From positions 29,981,837 to 30,045,836 of the forward strand of contig OY997642.1 of assembly GCA_963921795.1 (NCBI GenBank): a stretch of DNA of 64,000 nt, given 5' to 3'. The position numbers and the translations under genes are program-made. Source of the DNA: Nannobrachium achirus (taxonomy: Eukaryota; Chordata; Actinopteri; Myctophiformes; Myctophidae). Shown here in pieces: positions 1 through 12,200 of the stretch (position 1 is its first letter; each line of letters begins with the position of its first letter). The notes beneath the pieces were generated by a model, which had not been told where the DNA came from, made no database searches, and saw only the letters and a list, made by a program, of their open reading frames with translations.

Positions 1-184
1 GTGGGAGGGAAGCAGGCCTGGCAAGCAAGGCCACATGCGGCCCCCACCTTCACTTAATGAAGCCCACAGGTTAATACCAGAATACTGAATATATTACTGA
101 TTTCAGCTGCAATTCCAAACATGACCTGCTTTAATTCCGTCAGTCTATATTAGTAGCTTAATGACTAGTATAGTAGTATTCATT

Positions 185-420
185 ATTACCAGTAAGACTC
201 CCTAATCGGGAGATAAGCGACCGTTGGTCGCTTATCTCCATAAATAGAGCAAAAATGTGTTTTTCCAAAATCTTCCTGATCCATGTTGTTGACATGAGTG
301 TAGACATACTGTGTAGTGATTTTCGTGATTTTAGGGCAAAATCTGAATCGGCCTCATGGTGGCGCTAGAGGGCCATGTGAGAAATGAGGGGTGGGGTCTC
401 CTCGCCGCCAAGGCGGACGA
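185..420. repeat. dispersed repeat with 14-bp perfect hairpin
   Basis: ggagataagcgacc (209-222) pairs with ggtcgcttatctcc (226-239) around gtt. The segment 192-223 recurs inverted at 37,972-38,004, so it is an end of a mobile family. Other pieces (ctcatggtggcgct, 353) recur near 4,373. Confidence 0.6.
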
Positions 421-1025
421 ATAGGTACCGGCCCCGGCTCTCCCGGTCGCTCCTAGCCCGAGTTACGGCATTTTATGTGAGCTGCAGTGGCAGGGGGTCC
501 TCCACTGGGGGCGCCACCACTTTTGCATCCGTTCTGGAGCACCAGGAGTGGGTGGTCCCCGGGAATGCCCCGTGAGCAGCCCCGTTGGGGTGGTCATTTG
601 GTCATTTTTGCACATTTGGTAATTTTTTACACCTTTCGGGGACCTGGGGGTCCCCGAAACTCCGGGGGTCCTTGGAGGTTGTAGTTTGGCAGGCAAGGAG
701 TGTGTGTGCAAAATCTGGCATGGATCGGGGCAACGGTTGCAGAGATATGAGCAGGGCAAAAGTGTGACGTGTGACGTGTGACAGAGGGAGTGACGGAGGG
801 AGTGACAGAGGGACAGCCGGTGGAGGTTTGGATAGTGTGCAAGTAACTGCGACCTACGGTCGCAATTATATATTTTTTTATGTCCAATGTATTTGTATTT
901 AGATTCATAAAGTTAATTAAATAATAAACATGAGTATATAACTAAATGCGTTTGAAATTAAATCAAAATGTTACATTTCAGGATTCCAATTAAGAAATAA
1001 CAAAAAATGATTCAGGATTCCAATT

Positions 1026-1118
1026 CAAAAGAAGCAAAAATAGCCGATCTACAAGCTCAAAACGCATCGCAGCGTGATGCGTTTTGAGCTTGTAGATCTG
1101 CTATTTTTGCTTCTTTTG
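1026..1118. repeat. GATCTACAAGCTC palindrome, near-perfect 43-bp arms
   Basis: Arms run from caaaagaagcaaaaatagcc inward through gatctacaagctcaaaacgc, and the mirror ends ttgcttcttttg at 1118. One mismatch in 43 pairs. Best-preserved member of the dispersed hairpin family described in the findings. Confidence 0.9.
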
Positions 1119-1405
1119 TATGAGATACTAGAATGACAAAGTAGGACGTAGCAATATGCAATGTGGCCCTCTGGAGTTGGCCCTCTCCATCATCAAAGTT
1201 GCCCACCCCTGATGTACATGATATCATGGGGAGAAGTACAGTCACACTCATGTCAGTGGTAAGGTAGTTCTGCCAGGAGGCACAAGACAGAGATCACAGG
1301 CATACTGTTGCAGGCCTCAAGGCCTAAAGGACGGTCTGAACCATAACAAGATAGACTTAACCAAAACAATAGCTATCAGGCCTAGTGGAGACATCTAGTC
1401 TAGAC

Positions 1406-1713
1406 AAGGGGTCTTCAACGTTTTCAGGCCAAGGACCCCTTAGTTGAGAAATAGATGAAGCAGGGAGTGGGACCCCCACAACCTGTTCATAGATTCCATA
1501 TAGTTTCATTGTTTGACAGCACAATTATTAGTTTATGTTGGATTCATGTCAATTTGTTTTCTTTTTCCCCAATATACCAAAGTTATTTGCCAAAAATAGA
1601 AGATTTACGAGCTCACAACGCCTCGTGCTGCGAGGCGTTGTGATTTGGAGGACCCCCTGTTGTAACTCTGAGGACCCCCTAGGGGCCCGGACCCCCTGTT
1701 GAAGACCCTTGAT
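1406..1713. mobile_element. MITE with CAAGGGTCTTCAAC ends
   Basis: Left caaggggtcttcaac and right gttgaagacccttg are inverted; flanks gtctagac and atctagac match in 7 of 8 bases, suggesting an aged 8-bp hAT-type duplication. Internal aggaccccc repeats. Confidence 0.55.
1591..1642. repeat. GATCTACAAGCTC-family palindrome
   Basis: aaaatagaagatttacgagc, then cacaacgcctcg/cgaggcgttgtg paired around tgctg; the outer right arm is lost. Sits inside the MITE at 1406-1713. Confidence 0.75.
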
Positions 1714-2018
1714 CTAGACTCTTACTAGCTATCAAATATCATCATGTATCATGTACTGTATAAGTTACAGATATGAATATCATAAGATGGACAACATAAT
1801 GTACTGTAAATAAGGTCACATTACATATAATCAATCATAATACCATAATATAATATCTTCCTCACCTGTTCAGCAGTACTGCACTTGCATACTATTTTGA
1901 GGTACTTTTACTTTACCAGTTATTTCCAATTTGCAATACTTTTAGTTTTAGTTGTACTCTACTATATCTCAGAGAGGCATTCTTTGTACTTTTTACTCCA
2001 CTATAATTATTTGAAAAC

Positions 2019-3041
2019 TTAAAGGAGTAGTTCACCACTTTTCAACCTGTCTTCATATAACTAGCCCTTACCCGTTCAAAGATATGAGCTCCAAAATGAT
2101 GTGCAGTGTGTGGGTTATGGGATGTGCACTGTGCATACAGTATATGAGGGATGGAAAGTAACTTTAACTGGTGCTTGCATGATAATATGTAGGAGCATCA
2201 ATGTAAGAAATACCCGTTTCGTTTAATGGCTAACCCCCCCACCCCACCCCCCGCCCGCCCGCCCGCCTGCCCGCCTGCACACACACACACACTCCCCCCC
2301 CCCCCCCCCCCCCCCCCCCCCGTGTGTGTGTGTGTGTGTGGGTTTGTGTGTGATTGTGCATGGCCTGAACAACAGCGCCCCTCCCTTAACATGTGTGGTC
2401 ACAAAAGGTACTGTAGGCTAAATAGATATAGATACACCATAAAAATGCTATTATACAGCATACGATTTGTGAAAGTGACAAACGGGCTTCACAGTTATGT
2501 CAGGTGTGTTCATATGCTGATGGTGATGCGATTTCAGATCAATTGCTCCAGCCACCGAGGAGAAACGCTGTTTCATACAGACAGACAGACACTCACTCAC
2601 TCACTCAGACAGACATTCGCAAAATTATAGTATAGATAGGTCCTCACTAATGTTCATGATAAAATATCACCATTTTATTCTACTCAGTCCAAGTCTCCTA
2701 GGAGAGCTGTGGGAAGTTCAGAATCCATCGTCTTGTGACATCATCATTTTCCAAAAAAGAAAATTAATCAATATTTTTGAAAAAAATATTTAGATTTTTA
2801 TTATCGTGAGAACAATGGCGTCCACTTTAAAATCGCAACTTTTCAGGAGTAGAAAGCCTGCCGTTTCTATAAGCTGGATTGGCAATCGATGATGTCACAA
2901 GACGATGGGTTTCTGACCTGCCCACAACCCTCCTCTGAGGAAGAAAAAAAGAAAAAAAGAAAAACGAATATTTATTTACTATTTTTGAGTGAGGACCAAT
3001 TATATGAACATAGGTTGAAAAGTGTTGGAGTGCCCCTTTAA
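2019..3041. mobile_element. TTAA-flanked non-autonomous DNA element
   Basis: TTAA followed by aggagtagttcaccactt at the left mirrors aagtgttggagtgccccttt then TTAA at the right, with cttttcaacct and tcatata also mirrored. TTAA targets fit piggyBac or Kolobok. It contains a repeat unit (2049-2635) also found at 11,628-12,200, with poly-C and GT tracts. Confidence 0.6.
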
Positions 3042-3069
3042 GTTAAACATACATAAACATAAATTAAAT

Positions 3070-3120
3070 TATCTACAAGCTCGCAACGTGTCTCATCCGA
3101 GCTTGTAGATCTGCTATTTT
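3070..3120. repeat. GATCTACAAGCTC-family palindrome
   Basis: atctacaagctcgcaacg and gagcttgtagatctgctatt mirror each other with a partly decayed loop. Confidence 0.75.
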
Positions 3121-4731
3121 CGAATGATTTGAACACATGCATGATTGATTTGATTCAATACTTTTGTACTTTTACTTTTAGACAAGTACATTTTTATTAT
3201 CTGACTTTTACTTTTAACAGAGTGTTTCTACATTGCCGTATTGAGTTTAAAAATGTAGTAGTTTTTCAACCACTTCTGTTCAGCAGGGAGCTGAATTCCC
3301 TGCTTCTACTGCAAAGTATATAGTATATGACAATGTTATTATGTTCTTAACAGCATTTCTGTGGCACTGACCGCAAATAATATGCATGCAGAAACAGTAA
3401 ATGTAGGCTGACTAGTAAAGATACATGCAGGGCATAGCCGAAAATTGGCCCCCGGGTCTTAGAAACTGAGTTTTAATTCCACCAGACCAGGACGAATTGA
3501 CTGACCTTCTAGAAAAACGTATTGATTTAAGCATACAATAGCCTCATAAATATCTTCTGTCTGTGGATTGCCTTAATTGGGGACAAAAGTTCTATTTGCG
3601 GCCACAAAAGGCTAGCCGGGTATATGCTTAAATGCTTGAAAATAGCAATGTCTTTCTCTCTTTGTGTTTGGTGTGCAATGAACAAGCAATATGCTGTCAT
3701 GTTAACATGTCCCATTACGTGGCCTTTAACTGAAGGATGTCTGACCCATGCACATGAACACATGAACACAGTGCACACATTGGTGCCACATAGTCTCTGT
3801 GTTGCGAGCCGTGTGGACGGATGCATGTGCTGTACAGGCCCGCGTGCACAGCATAGTTAACAGTGGTCTCTGTGTCTGTGTCTGTGTTTTTGTCTGTGTC
3901 TGTGTGTGTTGTAGGTCACTGAGTGTGTGGGCTTGTTCCACTCAGGGGTCATCAACATGTCCGTACATGGACAAATGTGTCCGTGGCAAGACTTGGTTTT
4001 GTTCGTGACAAATTCTAGATTTTCTTTTTCATTATCATCATCTTTTTACCATTATAGTTTTCTTATTTTCATCATAAGACCCTATCCAGGTTTTCTTCAG
4101 AATATGTATGACACTTACTACTTATTTATTATGACACTATGGCATACGGTATTATGAGTCCACTAGTAGTCCACTACTCCTACAGATTTTGTCCAAAAAT
4201 CACGCATTTCCATCCTGATTGGCTGAGATTGGCTTTCAACGTTTGTAAGATTGGTCAGTTTTGAACAAAATGCCTCAAATTACGAACACAGCATGCAATT
4301 TTTGTGAAATTGTGCACGTACATTCCCACTAGGCAGAGGAAGAAATGCCACTTCAAACTTTTCAAATCAGCCTCATGGTGGCGCTATAACAGGCCGCCTG
4401 GCCAGGTGGAGACCTAGCTGTGCTCGGAAGAGAACTGCTTCTAGTTCAGGGCTATTTCTTTGTGTTTCTGGTAATACCGTATTGTCTTATCATTTTGTAT
4501 GCCCTTGGCAAATTCTTTACTTCGACAAAAATGTCCACCACAAGCCAACATGGCGATGACCCCTGGTTCCACCCTATAGCCTCAGACATTATTATGTCTG
4601 AGACAAATATTAATTAACATCATAACATCATACAGCGGAATATTTGGGTTATCCTTGACCTACTGTCAGCGTGCACAAACAAATTGCTGCTGATTGGTCG
4701 AGTAGTTTGCAAGCAAACACATGCACATGCG

Positions 4732-4736
<5 letters not shown>

Positions 4737-4802
<66 letters not shown>
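4737..4802 (+). repeat. (CA)n microsatellite
   Basis: Uninterrupted CA dinucleotides over about 66 bp. Confidence 0.97.
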
Positions 4803-4804
<2 letters not shown>

Positions 4805-5066
4805 AAAAACAGCATCTCCTAACCCTAACCATGGCAGAGATAATCACGCTAAATCCAAAGCAGCACATTTCCTGTGTCTTCCAATTATTCAGCTATTCAG
4901 TCCATCTGTTGGAGGTGTTTCTGTTGAAGGTGGCCTGCTGTTCAATAGAGGACAATGTGGTTCCGGCATCTCATTGTCATCTTCAACTCCTTTCACCACT
5001 GTCATTAATTAGGACAACAAAAAGGCCTGTCTGTGGCACAGCTCATCCAGTTCCTGTTGTTCGCTT

Positions 5067-5520
5067 TGATTGATTGATTGATTGGAGAATTTATTAGAAG
5101 TTTGAAATAGAAAAAAGTACAGTTTCATGACAGTACAAATCACTGGTATAAGGTCAACTAAAAGGAGATCCTAGAAAGCCAAGGCTTATTTCCACAGGAA
5201 CCACACTTTAAGTATCTCATATAACATTGAAAGACAGACGGATAGAACATAGTATCTAGGATAATATCAGTTTCAAAAGCATAACATCAAATACAAAGGC
5301 AGAAAAAAAGGGTGGGGGGAGCATGGGGGCTTAGTCTATTTACAAGTCACAGGTAGCAGCCGCCTGAAGGTGACTTTTCAACCAATTTTGAAGGAGGCTA
5401 GGGATTTGCTCTCCTTTAAGGCTTGTGGAAGGGCGTTCCACATGTTGATGGTATAGCAGGAGAACGAGTTAGAGCCTTGTTTAGTGTTAAATCTACGTTG
5501 ATGATGATTAGTGGAGCTGC
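5067..5520 (-). mobile_element. LINE 3' end (L2/CR1-like reverse-transcriptase tail)
   Basis: On the minus strand it ends in a (TCAA)n-type tail (tgattgattgattg on plus). About 5383-5490 translates to NSFSCYTINMWNALPQALKE, the C-terminal signature of fish L2-like LINE polymerases. A related 3' fragment is at 45,230-45,530 (both share tattagaagttt and catataacattgaaagaca). Confidence 0.65.
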
Positions 5521-5986
5521 CTCTGGCCTCTGCCGCTTACATTTCTCTCTCAGCAGTCGATCTGTCTGTAGGTCTGTCTGTGTTTATGTCTGTCTATCCT
5601 AGAGCCGCAATCTCCCCCCCCCCCCCCCCCCCCCTGCATCTCTTTCTGCTTTAGTGTCTCTGTAAATTATAATTTATCACACTGTATCCTACTGTCATCT
5701 TTTTGTTTTCCCTTTCTCCCCCTTTGAGTTAGCCCTGCCTGAACTATTAAGCCCAATATCTCCCCTGGCCAAGGGAGGATTCCCTCTGAATGAGCAACTT
5801 GCTTTACGGCTGCTTCATGTGGGAAGGGCAGCCTTAAAGCAAGTTGATTCTTCAAAACCACGTGACTTCCAATGAATTGGACGTTGCTTTACCCCCGCCT
5901 CCCCCCAGGTAAAGCATAGTTAACGTGCTTTTGATGTGTGTCCGAGGCCTAATGGTGACAGTCCTGTGTGTGTGTGTTTTTCACAG

Positions 5987-6105
5987 GACGGCCCATTCTC
6001 GTGTCAAAGGGGATGCTGCAGACCAGGCAGCCCAGTCTGCCAGTCAGGACTCGGACATCGCCAGAGCCGTTGCCAGGGAGCTCTCCCCAAGCTTCCACCA
6101 GCCAG
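5987..6105 (+). CDS. jph1: jph1 internal exon (helical region)
   Basis: Acceptor tttttcacag ends at 5986 and donor gtacgc begins at 6106. The 119-nt exon reads TAHSRVKGDAADQAAQ to LSPSFHQP and leaves one base (G) that joins the next exon to give HQPGPDY. This is the alpha-helical stretch between the MORN/joining region and the divergent region. Confidence 0.9.
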
Positions 6106-9100
6106 GTACGCTAACACATTGTTTCCCAAACCATTGTCATGGGTCACGACTCGAGTAAAAATAAAAATGTCTTTTCCTACAAAAATATAATCTATATTTC
6201 AAAAGATGGGAAAATCTGTTAATACAAGTGACGCTTCCTAAGGTCGCGCTGAAACAACGAAATACGGCACATTGAAGTCATTGGATGCTAAGAATATTTA
6301 ACTTAATAGCCAGGAGTTCCAGCTATTCTTACTTACCTTTTCAAGTCCTCCATTTTAGGAGAAGAAGAAAAAATAATTGACCAAAAAAACAAACAAACAC
6401 ATCTAAGAAATTACATAAATAAAATATTATAATAATTAAGAAGTCGTGAAAATAGCTGATCTACAAGCTCTCACATGTTGCTGTTTCCCCCAAAAAATGT
6501 ATGGGTCACGACTTGATTTAAAAAGAAGAAGAAAAAAAAGAAATCCAAGTAGGATACTGGAAGCTGATGGTAGGTGTGGCGCTCCACCTCAGCAATACAT
6601 CTCCCAGGGGTCTAGCGGATTGTAACGGGGACAGACTCCCGCATGTTACCGGCTGATACTGATAATAAGCCACTCCCGACCTACTTATTGTGTCCCGGCC
6701 AGGCAAACTCTCTTTTGGGTCTCGAGCAAGTTTGGGAACACATGCCTACCTGTGAATCATGTTGTATGATGTCCTTTTTTATTCTGCTACATGAAGAACC
6801 GGGTGACATCAGAGCCCATCTGCACATCTCTGCTGTACACTACACATGCATGCTGTACATAGACATAACATGCATGCATACATGTAGAGTACATGTGCAT
6901 AAAAACAGCCATAGGCAAAATATACCGTGTAATAGAACATGACCAAAACAAGAGCCTGAGATATCAAAGGTCATGCTTCACTGTAATACGAAATAGATAT
7001 CTCAGCATAAGACACTGCAACCAGATCTGTGTGAGCTCCAATTAAGGTCCTGGCACGTTGCCTGGTAGCTCCACACATAAACCAGGTCGGAAGAGGTGGA
7101 CTATACAGTAGCAGTGATTCTCAGCCTTTTGACACCCCACAACAAACATATTTGAACTGGAGACCCACCCAAATTAATCATATTTGAACTGGGGACCCCC
7201 ACCTCGACACAGACTTGGAATTGTAGGCATTACATTTAGTTTGACTCGTGAGCTTGTAGATCAGCTTTTTTCACAATGTTTGCCTCTTTCTTATATTATA
7301 TGACAATTTGGCCAATGTTTGACCAGTTCTTATAGTAGGCCTATAATAGTTTGTTGATTATTATTATTTTGATGATTTTTGTTTAGGTATTAAAATGGTC
7401 TTAAAAGTCCTTAAATCGTCACTTTACAGTTGGTTGAGTGAAATAAAGTGTAGACTAGAGATATCTACCTGTGAGCAGTAGTCACATAAGAGTGTTTATC
7501 TCAGTCTCAGTGATGTTGTTGGCTGTTCTCTCTGGGAAGGGGGTATCATCTGTGGAGAGGGGCTATCAGTGATGTTGGCGGGGTCTTAGGGCTGGTGTCT
7601 GGTGATAGGATAGCAGTGCTGCAGGGCCTCATCAGTGACCCAGAGCATGCAGGGAATGCCTGGAAGCCTTTTAACAGGTTTCATAAACTGAACGAGGGGC
7701 GAGAGGCCACTTTGAAAGCTCAGTGAGGTCGGGCAAATGCCTCCACTGTGAAATCATGGAGGCCGATATCGGCATCCTAACCATGGACTAACTGACAGTG
7801 GATAAAACCTTGAATTATGGTTCAGGCTAAAAGTGACAGGTAGACAAACATGATATCAGGTATTTGGGTTAGGTTTAATCACACTTACAGTTAAAGTTAG
7901 CCTTAAATGACCAGTATGACCTAAAAATTGAGGTATGGTGAATATGTACTATCATCAGGGTTATAAACCTACTTTTGGCCAGCTGGCAAATGGTCTCAGA
8001 ATATCTGTAGCCCCTATGCTGTCTTACATGTAGCTGCAGAGTGGAAGAATGGAAGAATCTCATGGAACACATATGTGTGACTATCATTTTAAAATTTATA
8101 ATGATAGATACCTACAGTATTTCCTACCGCGAGGGAAATTAAGTATTTTCAGCCCAACCCAGCTGATTCGCTGCCCAAAAGGAGCGTGTGAGCAATTAGG
8201 GGTTAAGAGTCTTGCTTAAGGATACACATCGACATTGCTACCCTGGCCTGAAATCGAACCTGGGACTCAGGTTCCCCAGGCGGGCTCCCTAACCATTCAG
8301 CTATGCCACCCCTAAATTATATTATATTATAGCTAGTGGGGTTGACAATCTAGCAGAACACAAATTGACCCCAATCTCACTAATGAACAAGAAAATTGCC
8401 ATGGTAATTTATAATAAAAGCACACATAGTAAAAAAAAAAAATCACACCTGAAATGAGCGGTGCTGCTACTGATAGTCCCACATGACATCCACACTCACA
8501 AAAGTTGTGTATCGTCACTGTTGGGCAGAAACCTTGTATCTCCAAGTTTCAAATTTGTACGTTCTTTCGCAAAGTAAAGCCCTGCTTCATCACACAAGGC
8601 CGTCGCACAAAAGTAGTGAAAACAGCTGATCTACAAGCACACAACGCCTCGCGGTGCGAGGCGTTGTGTGCTTGTAGATCGTCTGTTTTCACTAGTTTAA
8701 ATCTTTTTAAAATGATAAATACAAAACAAACGTTTTTGGACATACAAGGTTTTCACCCGACAACAATGGTATGCTGATTGACACAGCATCAGTGCTTCAC
8801 AATGTGACATTGGCACGAGAAAAAAAAAACATTTTCTTTGAGAAAGCCTGTGCTTCCATGTTATTCCAGGCCCAGACTACATACGACAGAAATACAATGA
8901 GCCGTTGGAGGTGCAGGAGGTTCCTGAGGTGAAGGAGAAATCTCCGTCGGGGAGCCCCCATTTCTATCGTAAGGGGACAACACCCGACCCGTCTCCAACT
9001 GCGAGCCCCTCTTCGTCACCTCTCGCTGCCAAGAAGGAAATCATCGTCGCTGCTGCACCTCCTCCACCTCCTCCTGCTGTAGTGGCCCCGAAGCCCACTG

Positions 9101-10820
9101 TGGCCCCTGCTGCCCAGAGCCAGAGTGCAGGTAGGCTTCAACTGGGATGTCTGATGGCTGCTGAGGGGATAGAGATAAAATAAAAGTTAAAATCCTCAAA
9201 AGAGGACATGCATCTTCTTCAACACTACTCTTAAGTGATCCTAATTATAGTTGACCTGATGACAAAAACATTATCAAAACATCAGCAACAAACAATCTTT
9301 GCCTCTTTGCCCACTTTATCTTTTGCTACACAGCCTGACAAATCAGTTCGTTAATACAGTATTTCCAATTCTGCTAAAAAATAAATTAATATTCTTGTTA
9401 TGTTTTATTGCCATCTATTTATCTTTTCTCTATTTCCTCTGTCCTTGCTGTTGCATTCTTTTTGTTTGCTCTGTGTTGCAGGCTTAACCAGGGTGCCATC
9501 GAAGCTGTCTCTCAAACAGGAAGCGCGAAAACCAGAGCCGCCTCCAGCGCCCATTAAACCAGCCGTCCCAATCAGCAGTGTCCCCAGCAACGGGCAGATT
9601 CACTCCCAGTTCCACAGCTACTATGTCAACACTGAGGCTGTCAAGATACCGCCGCCGGATGAACCCATCGGTGTGGAGGAGGACTTGCACCCATCGTGCC
9701 TCGCTCGCTTGCCGCCGCCTGCAAAGATGCTTGCGCCGAGTGCATCGCCCGCACCGTTGCGTGCGCGTGCGCGTGACCCTTCACCGGCCCCGGCTAAAGA
9801 GATCGCCAAAGCACCAGAGCCTGCCAGATTGAAAAAACAAGATTCACGGCCAAGGAGCCTTGCGGAAACCAAGAAAGCCAGCATGGAAATGGCCACCAAC
9901 GATATTGTAGTGGAGGAGTCAGTGAGTGTCATCTCATCCATATTTTCTTATAGTCAATGTGGGAACATTACCAGTGTTATATCGTCACTGTCGGGCAGAA
10001 ACTTTGTATCTCCAAGTATCAAGTTTGTACGTTTCTTCGTAAAGTAAAGCCCTGCTTCATACAAGACGCACAAGTCGCACAAAACTAGTGAAAATAGCAG
10101 ACAGGCACACAACGCAGGCACACGTTCTACAGGCACACTACAGGCACACAACGCCTCGTAATGCAAGGCGTTGTATGCTTGTACTGTAGTTCAGCTATTT
10201 TCACTGTTCTAAATCATTTTTTAAAATGATAAATACAAAAGGAACGGTTGTGGACATATAAGGTTTCCACCCGACAGCAACGGTATGTTGACCAATTGGC
10301 TGCACAGCAAAAACCTCTGTTTACCTTAACTAAAGTAAGCCCTTATACTGTAGGACATGTTTTACACTCACAGGAGCTTGGACTATCCAAATGCCTTTTT
10401 TATTGAAGGTGCTAAGTACTGGTGGCTCACCAGGTACATGTAGACCACATACCATCAAGTCTCAGTCATTGAGTATCGGCTTGGGTTTAAAAAGGGTGCT
10501 AAATATAGATGACTAACATTTCGATGTCAACACAACTCATAAACTAAGTAATTATACTACAAACATTGAGCCTGTAATTGCCATAGTCCAACATAAACAA
10601 GACCAGTTCATCCATATAATGATAGTACAGGTGGGTGTGTGTTGTGTGTGGGCACGTGTGTGCGAGAGAGGGAGGGGCCATGACATAGTGTATGCATTAT
10701 CCACTCCTAATCAATGCTAAACTCTGCTTCTACTTCCAGGGCCCTAACTCTATCCTGGTGGCTCTTGTCATGCTGTTGAATGTTGGACTAGCAATCATTT
10801 TTGTCCATTTTCTCACCTGA
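5987..10820 (+). CDS. jph1: junctophilin, best match junctophilin-1 (3' part of gene, four coding exons)
   Basis: Junctophilins tether the ER/SR to the plasma membrane: N-terminal MORN repeats bind the plasma membrane and a C-terminal helix anchors in the ER/SR. Only the C-terminal half is here, in exons 5987-6105, 8870-9130, 9482-9921 and 10740-10820, all with GT/AG sites and compatible phases (1, 1, 0). Seen: a helical segment with IARAVARELSPSFHQPG, then PDYIRQKYNEP, SPHFYRKGTTP, a Pro/Ala-rich divergent region with NGQIHSQFHSYYV, and a final hydrophobic segment ending GLAIIFVHFLT and stop. These match my recollection of vertebrate JPH1 (SPHFYRKGTTP and the FVHFLT end). The MORN exons are not in the first 5.9 kb and must lie left of the window. 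Whether this is the teleost a or b duplicate cannot be told. Family very likely; paralogue assignment good. Confidence 0.93.
6106..8130. other. jph1 intron, upstream part
   Basis: Contains half palindromes at about 6,451-6,470 and 7,247-7,274 and a ctcagccttttgacacccc MITE fragment at about 7,112. The rest shows no gene or clear repeat. Confidence 0.6.
8130..8313 (-). mobile_element. tRNA-derived SINE, minus copy
   Basis: Reverse complement begins ggcatagctgaatggttagg (A-box region), has ggttcgatttcagg (B box), then a body with gcaagactcttaacccctaa and gctgggttgggctgaaaata. Same family as 55,647-55,842. Confidence 0.7.
8516..8768. mobile_element. TIR MITE with CpG-rich palindromic centre, copy 1
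   Basis: Outer inverted ends gttgggcagaaaccttgtat and atacaaggttttcacccgac surround a central perfect hairpin (8615-8693) with arms agtgaaaacagctgatctac and acaagcacacaacgcctcgc. Lies in the jph1 intron before the exon at 8870. Confidence 0.75.
8870..9130 (+). CDS. jph1: jph1 exon (start of divergent region)
   Basis: Acceptor ttattccag ends at 8869 and donor gtaggc starts at 9131; 261 nt, phase 1 on both sides. It encodes PDYIRQKYNEPLEVQ, then SPHFYRKGTTPDPSPTASPS and a run of prolines and alanines. The low-complexity Pro/Ala tract is typical of the poorly conserved junctophilin divergent region. Confidence 0.92.
9482..9921 (+). CDS. jph1: jph1 exon (rest of divergent region)
   Basis: Acceptor ctgtgttgcag ends at 9481 and donor gtgagt follows TCA at 9921; 440 nt, phase 1 to phase 0. 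Encodes LTRVPSKLSLKQEARK, the conserved-looking SNGQIHSQFHSYYVN, a GC-rich Arg/Pro segment (RARARDPSPAPAK) and MEMATNDIVVEES. The intron after it carries a TIR/palindrome MITE copy at about 9986-10281. Confidence 0.92.
9986..10281. mobile_element. TIR MITE with palindromic centre, copy 2
   Basis: Same ends as copy 1 (gtcgggcagaaactttgtat; aaggtttccacccgac). The centre is expanded and partly repeated (aggcacacaacgc, aggcacacg, aggcacact). In the last coding intron of jph1. Confidence 0.7.
10740..10820 (+). CDS. jph1: jph1 terminal coding exon (ER/SR membrane anchor)
   Basis: Acceptor tacttccag ends at 10739. Encodes GPNSILVALVMLLNVG, then LAIIFVHFLT and TGA at 10818-10820. This single hydrophobic helix at the extreme C-terminus is the junctophilin tail anchor. 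A consensus donor (aag/gtaagt) follows at 10836/10837, so the stop is only 16 nt before an exon junction, too close to trigger classical nonsense-mediated decay. Confidence 0.95.
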   Translation, partial: GPNSILVALVMLLNVGLAIIFVHFLT

Positions 10821-11084
10821 CCAAATCTGAATGAAGGTAAGTAAGGGTGGTTTTCTCTTATACAAAAGCTAATCTAATATGAGTTCTCACAAATATCTAG
10901 TATGAAAAGTAGACATGTCTCTGCTTAAAATAGTTTTTTTTTTAAATAGTTTTTTTTCCTTCAGTCGTGAAAAGTAGACAGATTTATTTGTATTTTCTCC
11001 AGTCCTGGACAAAATAATAACTAGAACTAGAAAGTACTGTTCCTGAAGAAACAGTGTGGGGTCGCTACGAATGTTGAATTGTTG

Positions 11085-11475
11085 ATAGTATTAAGTATTG
11101 ATAGTTTTATAAGTGTTAAAGGTGTTAAGTATTGATTTTTTATAAGTGTTAAAGGTGTTAAAGTATTAGTGTTAAAGGTTTAAGGTTTTGAAGGTTTAAG
11201 GTTCAAAAAGTATTCAGGGGTTTCAGGTTTTTAAGGTGTTAAAGGTGTGATTTTAAAGGTTTTACAGGTGTTAAATGTTTTAAAGATGTTATAGTTGGTG
11301 TAAAACATTGGCTGCCAGAGTCTAATAGTCCGTTTCTAGGGTATAATAGGCAGTAGCTATGGTCTAATAGGCTGTTGCTATGATAAAACAGTGGTTGCTA
11401 AGGTCTAATATTCAGTGTCTATGGTCTAATATGCAGTTGCTGGGGTAAAACAGGTGATTGCGAGGGTAAAACAGT
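11085..11475 (+). repeat. degenerate tandem repeats in jph1 UTR intron
   Basis: 11,085-11,290 is built from gtgttaaaggt-like units; 11,320-11,475 from units of roughly 28 bp like ggtctaataggcagttgcta. No coding content. Confidence 0.6.
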
Positions 11476-11627
11476 ACTAGGCTCCACCTCCACTGTAGCT
11501 GAATGGCATTTCCCCATGCATGGGATTTCTGTAGCAATTTTTTGCAATGGTAGCCGATATGTAGGCCAGAAAGTTGTAGAGTTGGAACTAAGTTTCAAGA
11601 TAAAGGTATAAATTTCCCCATTCAATT

Positions 11628-11862
11628 AAACTAGCCCTTCCCGTTCAAAGATATGAGCTCCAAAATGATGTGCAGTGTGTGGGTTATGGGATGTGCACTG
11701 TGCACACAGTATATGAGGGATGGAAAGTAACTTTAACTGGTGCTTGCATGATGTACTGTAGGAGCATCAATGTAAGAAACCTGTTTTGTTTAATGGCTAC
11801 AGAGATACTGTCCCCCCCCCCCCAGCCCGCCCGCCCACCCGCCTGCACACACACCCGCCTGC

Positions 11863-11946
<84 letters not shown>

Positions 11947-12200
11947 CTGGTTAAACATTTTGCCTCATGCTAGATGCAGAATAGATGTGCCTCAAGCTAG
12001 ATGCAGAATAGATAGTAGATACACCATAAAAATGCTAATATACAGCATACGATTTGTGAAAGTGACAAACGGGCTTCACAGTTATGTCAGGTGTGTTCAT
12101 ATGCTTATGGTGATGCGATTTCAGATCAATTGCTCCAGCCACTGAGGAGAAACGCTGTGACAGACACTCAGACATTCGCAAAATTATAGTATAGATGGGA
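11628..12200. repeat. dispersed repeat, second copy of 2049-2635
   Basis: Shares ttcaaagatatgagctccaa, gggttatgggatgtgcactg, acagcatacgatttgtgaaa and atttcagatcaattgctcca in the same order, with a CA/GT array in the same internal place. In the jph1 3' UTR intron. The array length differs between copies. Confidence 0.75.
11866..11942 (+). repeat. (CA)n microsatellite
   Basis: CA array preceded by cctgcacacacacccgcctg; inside the dispersed repeat copy at 11,628-12,200. Confidence 0.97.

Larger units (their letters stand above)
420..2018. other. gene-free repeat-rich interval
   Basis: Holds a GC-rich repeat (380-590) related to the foldback core, short gacggagggagtgacag repeats (770-810) and the palindromes listed above. 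No junctophilin MORN motif was found in the first 5.9 kb. Confidence 0.6.

Noticed and set aside
9405-9941. Antisense frames over the jph1 divergent exon
   Set aside because: Caused by the GC-rich Pro/Ala codons of the real exon on the plus strand.
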